Notes under the pieces: model-generated
What the model was told of the DNA's origin: nothing
Seen by the model: the letters and a program-made list of their open reading frames with translations, nothing else
Databases searched by the model: none
In this document: one piece after another, positions 53,701 through 62,700 of the stretch
Position numbering within the stretch: position 1 is the first letter of the stretch
Layout of the letters: each line of letters begins with the position of its first letter
DNA from: Owenia fusiformis
Lineage: Eukaryota > Annelida > Polychaeta > Sabellida > Oweniidae
NCBI GenBank assembly: GCA_903813345.2
Contig: CAIIXF020000005.1
Span: forward strand, 19,099,375-19,163,374
Direction of reading: 5' to 3'
DNA: 64,000 nt
Position numbers and translations under genes: made by a program

Positions 53701-56700
53701 ATGCCTAACGGGAGTATCAAAATAATCACCGTAAAGGACACGAAAAATAGCATGATTGTGATTGAGAGTTGTCGCCTTTTGAAGACTTCATTTTCAGGTG
53801 CTGAGCTGAGGTTGTTCACTTGAAGTTTGCGTTGTCTTATCTTGTAGAGGATAAAGCTATTACACGAGATGAGGATGCAGAATGGAATGATGGCTTGCGT
53901 CAAATTATCCCATACACTCAGGCCTTTACTCAGAGCTGTGCCATCGTAATAAATCAGACAAGCATTTGCGCCCAAGCCTTCATCGTAGACAGAGTTGCTA
54001 AACACTATTAAATGTACATTTCTTAGTAACGTGATGAAAACGAGAAGTCCTGTATGGATCGCAACTCGTTTCTGTGTTCGCCATGCTTTTTTCAAAGGAT
54101 ATTTCAATGCTACAAATCGGTCGATTGTCATAGTTACCACTAGGTAGATTGACATCTCACCAAAGATAGAGGCAAGGTAAACATAGGCTTTACAATAAGC
54201 AGATGTCATAGGTCGCGCCAACATAACAGTATGGATCCATTCTATGAGCAGTACTACCATCTGTAGGTTGTCCGTCACTGCCAATATAGCCATGTACAAA
54301 CATGCGCTTATTTTGCGATTCTTTTTCAGCGACATAATTATTAGTGACATAGTATTTCCAAATAGTCCAAGGACTATTATGAATGCTGTAAAGTAAGTGT
54401 TGATTCCCTTGATCAGCCATTCTGCAGTTTTTGAGTCTATCATTTTATTCTTAAAATGTTTGCTTTTAATGATCCATACTATTTTGCTTTTCAATTGTCC
54501 ATGTTCAGCCTATTGAATGACGGTGACTCTATTCTGGTTGATGAATTCCTGATGAAGTAAAAACTACTTGATGTAAAGTCAATGTGATCTTACAATCAAT
54601 TTTCTTTTACTCTAAGTTGCTTTTTTGTTATTTATTCTGTTATTTATCGTCTTTCTTTCTGAATGGAATCTTTATCATCATTTTACTTTATTATCTCGTG
54701 CTAAGTGTAATAAAGGTCTATTAGTAAGAGGCACTGCTTGATTACACTAACAAATGCGATTTAATTATGTAAGCTATGAATGCCTCGTTGAAGAATGCCA
54801 TGTCATTCTGTGACTGTGTCTTATATAGGAGCTCAACAGAAAAGCTCGTTAATGTTAAGGAGCACTTCAAAAGTATTATTGTTGGATTCAGAACAATGAA
54901 AAGTAGGATGCTGGTTCTCTGGTTCATTAACAACGAATTTATTGAAATTTTTAAGGTAAAAAGTTGTGATCTATTTGTGATTAATTCTTTGATTTATTTT
55001 TGAAAAGTTAATGAAAACACAGAATGAAATCCTGTGCTAAGGGCTGGTGTGAAAAAGTCAATCCACCCCAGTGGGGATCGAACCCACGACCCCTCGCTTA
55101 CAAGGCGATTGCTCTTTCCAAGGGAATCATAGAATTCCATGGTCTATCTATGTCAGTCATAGAACAGTTGCATATTTCTTGAGAATGCCGCTTCTCATTT
55201 CCCATCTTAAGTTATCAGAGTTTGGGCAGAGGTTTCTAACTATAGTTAAATTTACTTACATATGTACCTTATATTGGTATTTTGAATTACTCCCTTTACT
55301 CTGTAAGACTACCTGTACATGTACTATATAGGATGTTAGTATTGTGACTTCTTAAATATTGCAAATTGATATTTATCTTACCATATCCAGGGGGTCAGAA
55401 ACTTCATAAGGGATCTGTCTTACTAAATGTCACTTTAAATTAGGTATAAATCTGATGTATAAATATTAGGGGTGGGACGGATAACCGAAATACCGAAATA
55501 CCGAAAAAACCGCGGTTCATAGCCTTCGGATCGGTTTTCGGATCACGGCCCTACTTTCGGATCAGCTTTTCGGATCGTTTTCGGATTAATATTTCATTGG
55601 TCAAGTATAAATTAAACAGTTAAAAACACTGTTTTACAGGAACATTTTTGATATTCCTAGTCCCTACCTTGTCTGTCTTGTCTGTTGCTAGCTCATTCGT
55701 TTACTAGATTCGTTTCGTATCCGCGTATTCGTATCCCTCGGTAATCAATCATGTGGTCCCTGGTACTATATTCTTTAGTCGTGTATTCTAAATAATATGT
55801 TTTGTTCATGAAATACTATAACATAAAATTCCATCTATAAAATATTATTATAACGTGGCATAATTGATACAAAGATTTGCGCAAATTTATATTTGCGCAG
55901 GTTCGATATAGGGTATTATAACATACCTATGATGATGTATAGTGCAAAGTGTTCACAAGACAGCGGGCCAATATAAGTTTTGAAAAGCCCGCGCCCGCTA
56001 ACTTTCTGATTGGTCAAGGCGCTGACGTCATAACCAATCAATCGAAGATAAAACTGCACGAGCAAATTTTCTAAACTCATTTCAATCATTTTCAAACCAT
56101 TTGTTTGTCAATTCTATAAGAAAACGGTACTCTCTGACCAGTCTACATCATCATAGGTATGTTATAAATCGTTTATGTCACTATCGTGGCACATATGCCC
56201 TCGGTTCTCAGAGATCAATGTCCCTCCCAAGGTCGGGCCATATATCACTGAGACCTCGGGCATATATGCCACGATAGTGACATAACCGCTAATTATTTTG
56301 TGCGCACCCACAATACATTCAAATATGGTGTCTTATTAAAAGAAAGTGACAGTCAGCAGTGAAGTCGGAGACAAAGCAGCTAATCATGTCAATCAATACA
56401 AATCCTTAAAATGAATGAACCGAACCGAAAAAACCAAACCGACGGCTGATGATCCGAAAAACCGAACCGAACCGAAACGAACCGTCCCATCCCTAATAAA
56501 TATGTGTTAAACCCTAAAATTAAAGGGGCAACAAGGCCTGTAGAGAGAAAATAGGAAAATTTTAACTTTTTCTGAGCTAACAAGGCAACATTGGCTTAAC
56601 ATCTTCTTTGACATACCTATTTTCTTAAAATATATGGATAAACTATCAATTTCAGCATTAAGAAGTGTAAATTCAGTTCAAAGCTTGAAAAAGGGGAAAT

Positions 56701-59700
56701 CCACTTTTTCAATTTTAAGATCCACCATGTTTCAATAGGAATATCAGCTAAAATAATGTTTATCTAGAGGGTTTCTTTGTAGATAATAAAAATAGATGTT
56801 AGTTGTGATATAATATCCAAACTTAAATACATTTTGACACTGGTCCATGATCGTTGAATGGCCCTTCTGCACTAATTGTTGCACCTTTAAATCAACCCAA
56901 GAATATGTTTTCAGGCAATTCTATTGGAATGACCCATTCTTTGCCATAAAAATGTATTTTCTCTAAATTAACATTGTTCTGAGTTGTAAAAATATATTCA
57001 CATTCATAATACTCTAACAATGCCAAGATTTACGCATACCATATAGAATAGAGGCTTTTCCATATAGCTTTGAAATCTCGTTAAAGTCTCGTTTTAATGA
57101 GATTTTAGGAGATCTGCATTTTTAACCACTAAAGACTAACATTTTCTTCTATTTGATGGTATATTTGAATTCAGTATGTAATTTTCTATCAAAACAACTT
57201 TGTTTTGCACTGTTATTTACCTTTATTCAAATTCTAGATATTTTCAAATTTTCTAACAATGGTCGGGCTAAATCCCCATTGACACAATGTTTCAAACCTT
57301 TGAAAGTTCATTTTCTCTTATAGGGTCACAATTTTAATGTGAAATCACAGTCCACATGTCAATTATATCATAAAGTTACATTCCAATGATGTTTTAAGTT
57401 GATCCAAATAGAATTACTTGTTAAATCAAGAAATTAAGTGACTCTTGCTATTGAGTTGCCATGTTATTTAGCCCTACCAATACTCATGACGCCATCTATT
57501 TTCCCATTTATATGGAAAAGAGTCAATTAGGAGGCATTCTTATCCTATATTCATTGGATGCAAGCAAATCTGGCCACCTTCTTGTGTTACCTTCATAAGT
57601 GATATTTAATATAGTCTCCAACTTTTTTGTTTGTCGGTGTTTATCGTTAGGTGTATCTGTAACAAATGACATGTAGTACTACCTTATGTCATCGTTATAA
57701 AAGCTCTAAAGGCACTTTTAGATACAATGTATTGAATGTTAGATCCTTTAATAATTCTTAAATTGAATACTGTTACCTATTGCAACTGGCTATATATATA
57801 TCTTTTATTGACACTTTAGATGTCATATTAGTCACTTAGGTAGAACAGTTCTTCCCATTGTCGAGTTGAAGAACTGGTATCTTTATCCTGGCTAGAACCA
57901 TAGACAATTCTAGCCAGCGCCAGCCTTTTATCGAGTTAGCAGCACTCTAGTAATCGCCGGTATAGGTCAGCAGTCATAGGTCAAAGACAAATCACAAGAA
58001 GTGCTGTGACCTGGGTTTGAACCCAAGACCTCTACTTTTCAGCTTGAAGCCAGACTTCCTGCTTTTCAGACCAATGCCTTAACCACTAGGCCAACCCAGC
58101 GACCACATGGCTAAAACATTTGAATTAGAAGTGTTCACATTCCTAGGTTTTTGTAAGATTTAGAATTTTGAAAAGATGTCATCACATTCTTTGATTTGAT
58201 AAGGCCGTCTTGAAGTATCAATGGAAAGTTTAGACCACTTTGGCTTATACTAACTGTAGATTTATCCTATTTTATCAAGATGTGATAATTATGAGATGTA
58301 CAGGGTAAGCCTAAAAAAGGTAATCCAAACAAATCTTAATGATTCAGTTATCCAGTATGGGTTTAAATTAAAGTCATATTTGGCACAATTGAACCTTGTT
58401 CAATGTTCTTTCATTCAACCAAGTTTCATTGGTCTACTATATATCAAATGGTCATAATTTTATGGCCATTTTACAAAACATGCTCAACCCATACTGGGGG
58501 ACTGAGTTTTTAAGATTTGTTTGGGTTACCTTTTTTGGCTCACCCTATATTCTGTATGCATTTTAGAGGTTATGTCACTATGTCGTGAAATATGCCTGAG
58601 TTCTTCCCAATATAGGCCGACCTTGGGAGGCTCTATATTTGGGCAAGAACGAAGGGCTATATTGGGGTAATCAGGCAATATCTGTGGATATTACATACCT
58701 AGCGAAGCATTTGTATGGAAGTCAATGGAGCGGAAGGTCGGCTATATATTCCTGTATAGCCGCCAAACTTTATTACCATGACAATTTTATGACGTCATAA
58801 CATACAGACAAAGTTATTTTGACTGGAATCGTGTAAAACTTTGGTATTTTTTCGCGCATTTCTACATTATTATCTTCATGAAATGTTATGTAAATGTACT
58901 TTAGGTATGTAATACAACAATTATGTCCGTATCATAGAATATATGCCTTCGGTCTGTCGTAATATAGCCCTCGCAAGCTCGGGCTATATTGATGACAGAC
59001 CTCAGGCATATATTCAATGATAGGGACATAACTGCTAAATATAGTCCGCTTACTTTCCCATTGACATCAATACAAATGCTTCGCTAGGTACATATGCATA
59101 TGTATATAGTGTATGTTTAACATTTCAAAAAATTGTTTCTCAAAAAAATTCTAATGCTAAATTTATTGCTTTTTCTTAAAATAATATTTAGGGGAATCAA
59201 ACATATGAAGTGATATAAATAAACATCTGGAGCTATTTCGTACTGAAAAATAAAGAAAAGTAAACAAAATCCATCTTATCTCAGCCATTATGAGGTTGTA
59301 CAGGACTTCCATCAAAGATAGTGATGATTGGTTGAGGGTTAACGAGAATGTGGAAGAAATAATAACAATACAACAGCACTGTTTAGTGTATTTAAGTCCA
59401 AGTGAACACGTCTCGATCTAGAACAGTAATTCTAAATTAGTGTAACATTATTGCAGTAGGTTTTAATTCTAATAAATGGTAAGACTTATTTATGGTAGCA
59501 ATAGTTGCCTTTCTCTTGCATTGGTTTAAATTATATCCCACTAAACAAATCCGGGATAAAGAGAAGCTGGCCATCCATTGATTCCTTGTTTGTTGTTCCA
59601 GACAATAATTCATGATCAAATACAACGGATTCAAATTTTATAGGCTGATACTTTATAAGACCTCTGTTTGAGAAGGAATTTCCAATAAGTCTAATTAATT

Positions 59701-62700
59701 CAAAATGCCCACCATATTCTGACTACAGGTTACACCCTATGCAGACAGAGCCTGTGGGAAATATTGGGTGCGGCGCAAATGAGCGGAGGGTGCGGAGCTA
59801 ACGGTCATTTTTGAATTTAAAATTGGGATATTTCTGAAACTAAGCCGTTTTGGGACTTCAAATATACCAAGATATGTGTATTTGACACCAAATATCAATA
59901 AAATTGTGAAAATAGTAGTGCAATTCATTTTATAGCGACGCAGTATGCCTTAAACATTTCCCAGACCTATATATTTTGAGACTATCCTTTTAATACTGCG
60001 TCCCCAGCATTCATAAAAAATGGTGTTCAAGATACACTACCCATGCAAATTATTTTTGCATCTTGGAAGCCAGGCAGTATCTGTGTGATTTTATAAAAAT
60101 TCGGAAATGTTCTTCAGATATGAGCCCCTCTAAATATTGGGTGCGGAGCTACGTTTATGGAGCTGCTCCGCACCCAATATTTAGAGGGGCTCATATCTGA
60201 AGAACATTTCCGAATTTTTATAAAATCACACAGATACTGCCTGGCTTCCAAGATGCAAAAATAATTTGTATAGATAGTGCACCTTGAACACCATTTTTTA
60301 TGAATGCTGGGGACTCAGTATTAAAAGGATAATTTCAAAATATATAGGTCTGGGAAAGGTTTAAGGCTCACTGCGTCGCTATAGAATGAATTGCGCTACT
60401 ATTTTCACAATTGTATTGATATTTGGTGTCAAATACACATATCTTGGTATATTTGAAGTCCCAAAACGGCTTAGTTTCAGAAATATTCCAAATTTAAATT
60501 CAAAAATAACCGTTAGCTCCGCACCCTCCGCTCATTTGCTCCGCACCCAATATTTCCCACAGGCTCTGTCTGCATAGGGTGGGTTAATAGATTCAATTCA
60601 AATGTTACATGTTGGTGACTTAGGAGATAACTTTCATACCAGCAGAGACATATTTATATATCTCTGATTCCAGTTATCAGATTTGATCAAAATTTTAAAG
60701 TTTAATATCTTAATAATAAGAATATGGTCTCTTCTCAAGAAGAAACTTCCAATGTATCTTCTCAATTCAATATGGCCACCATTCATACGTAAGAAATTTA
60801 ATCATTGATAACTTGATTGTCAGACTTGATTAAGAATTAATGTAGCACAGGATTCTGGTTGAGAAGGAATTTTCAAGATGGCTACAAAATTCAAATTGGC
60901 AACCTTTTTCCAGAAGGGATATAGTTTCTGATTGCTCAAATACTAGTTGTCAGATTTGGTCCTTCAACAGGTCGATGCCTCATGAGCATAGCATCTCTAT
61001 TTGAGAAGGAATTTCTAATGAGGTGTCATATGCATCCATCAATAAGGGTGTAGATTTCACCAACATGAGACAATACTACTTCCTGGTTATTTCTATTTGA
61101 TATTTCTATGTGTTTTCTCCAGGTGCTTGGAGGGTGATCCAGTATCTGTAACAAATGGCAGGTGGTGTCATTTTGCATGTTAATGCCTTGTTTTGATTTT
61201 AATACTGAAGGAATGACTAGTAGTGAGTCAGTATTAGAAACAGAAATATCATATCTTTTACAAACATGACCCTCAAAATACATGTAAACAAAATTAAAGT
61301 TTACATAGCTTTAATAATTTGACCATCATTTTGAGGGAGTCAAAATAGCACCATTAGTTTTCATATGGAAATAAGGTAAAAAATAACTTGGGAGACAAAT
61401 AGGGGAGAAGGTTTGATGTTTTGGTGATTTTTTTTACTGAACCAAAGACATTAATATTTTGATCATATCTATATTTTTTGTTGTTGTATACTTTCGCAAA
61501 CTAAAAAAACATTGATATTTTTAGCATTGATCATGTCTTATATTTGTTGTTATTTTATCATTGATAATGTCTTATATTTGTTGTTGTTGTTGTTGTTTAC
61601 TTTAGCATTTGGTTTTGTTTTGTATCTTTGTTGTTTTGTATTTTCAGCGAAAGGTTGGAGACAGAGAGTACATTGCTACATTTCAACAGGTCATCATGCC
61701 CATAGCTTACGAGGTAAGTCTGTTAATAAAGCATTACAAGTAATGATGTACTTCTTCAAACCACTGTATGTCATCATAATTGGTTTAAATCAGAGCAAAA
61801 ATAAATTGATGGCTAAAGACCTACTCCAGAGGGTATGTCATTCTAGGGTGGTTAATTAAAGCAGGGATATATTTTGTCCAATTAGGCTTTGCCTCGATGA
61901 GAAAGAGAAGTGTTCTTAGCAGATATTAGATGTTATAATTAAGTATACAATTTCCATCACTCAAATAGCTTAAAGAAACTTTCTCTAAATTTAAATCATA
62001 GGAAGAGCATTAAAGTAGATTTGGTTGCATTGAAAAGAGCTTTTGCTAATTATATTAAAATCTTTGGAATTAACCTCCAGTCTATATAAGTCAGCATCTT
62101 AAATCTTCAATAATCTTCCATTTTTCTATTTCTTTGAATTAGATGGGAAACTTTGGCATCATTTTTGAAAAGAATACTACTGGCATTCTACACTCTGCAT
62201 CTCAATTCATTGACATTCTTTGCAGCCGATCTTCACAACAAAATTAGTATTTTAAACAATTATTTAGAGATTGGACTCTAATCCTCCAGGTGATGAATGA
62301 ATATCTTTTGAAGATTTCATTAATGATGGCATTAATCTGAATGTCACAACGTTTTATGTTTGAATGTCAAGACATTCTAATTTTATTTAATTACAAGGCA
62401 AATGATGATTTATATAAGGATGTGGTTCTTTGAACCATAAAACATCAATTTAAAACATTTGTTAATGTGATGAGAAAAAAGTTACCTGCGTTAAGTGACA
62501 CTGAGCTTGGTTCAGTTGATCCTGAAATTAAAAGGTCTGAAATGTTGATGGATGAATGCCTAGAAATATAAATGTACACACAGAGTTTGCTCCAATAATT
62601 GCACAAGGCCCATGATAAGTAATGTTAAATGCAAGAATGCCAGTTATGCTAATTTTGGCCTATAATTAAGGAATAAAGACTGAAATTTTATCATTTAAGG

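Larger units (their letters stand above)
55467..56495. mobile_element. hAT-like non-autonomous element, 1029 bp, 8-bp target duplication
   Basis: Starts TAGGGGTGGGACGG and ends CCGTCCCATCCCTA. Flanked by a perfect 8-bp direct repeat ATAAATAT at 55459-55466 and 56496-56503, the target length of the hAT superfamily. Subterminal regions are full of ACCGAA/TTCGGT words. No transposase frame. A second inverted-repeat insert lies inside (55917-56167). Confidence 0.88.

Noticed and set aside
55060-55122. Functional tRNA-Thr gene
   Set aside because: The D arm, A box and matching acceptor strand are missing, so it is kept only as a tRNA-like remnant.
59737-60577. Two near-identical 63-codon frames in opposite orientation
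   Set aside because: They are mirror images created by the palindrome, with no similarity to known proteins.
61512-61859. 115-codon frame overlapping HDAC6 exon 24
   Set aside because: It is in a different frame from exon 24 and begins in low-complexity 'ttgttgttgt' sequence; exon 24 explains the conserved part.
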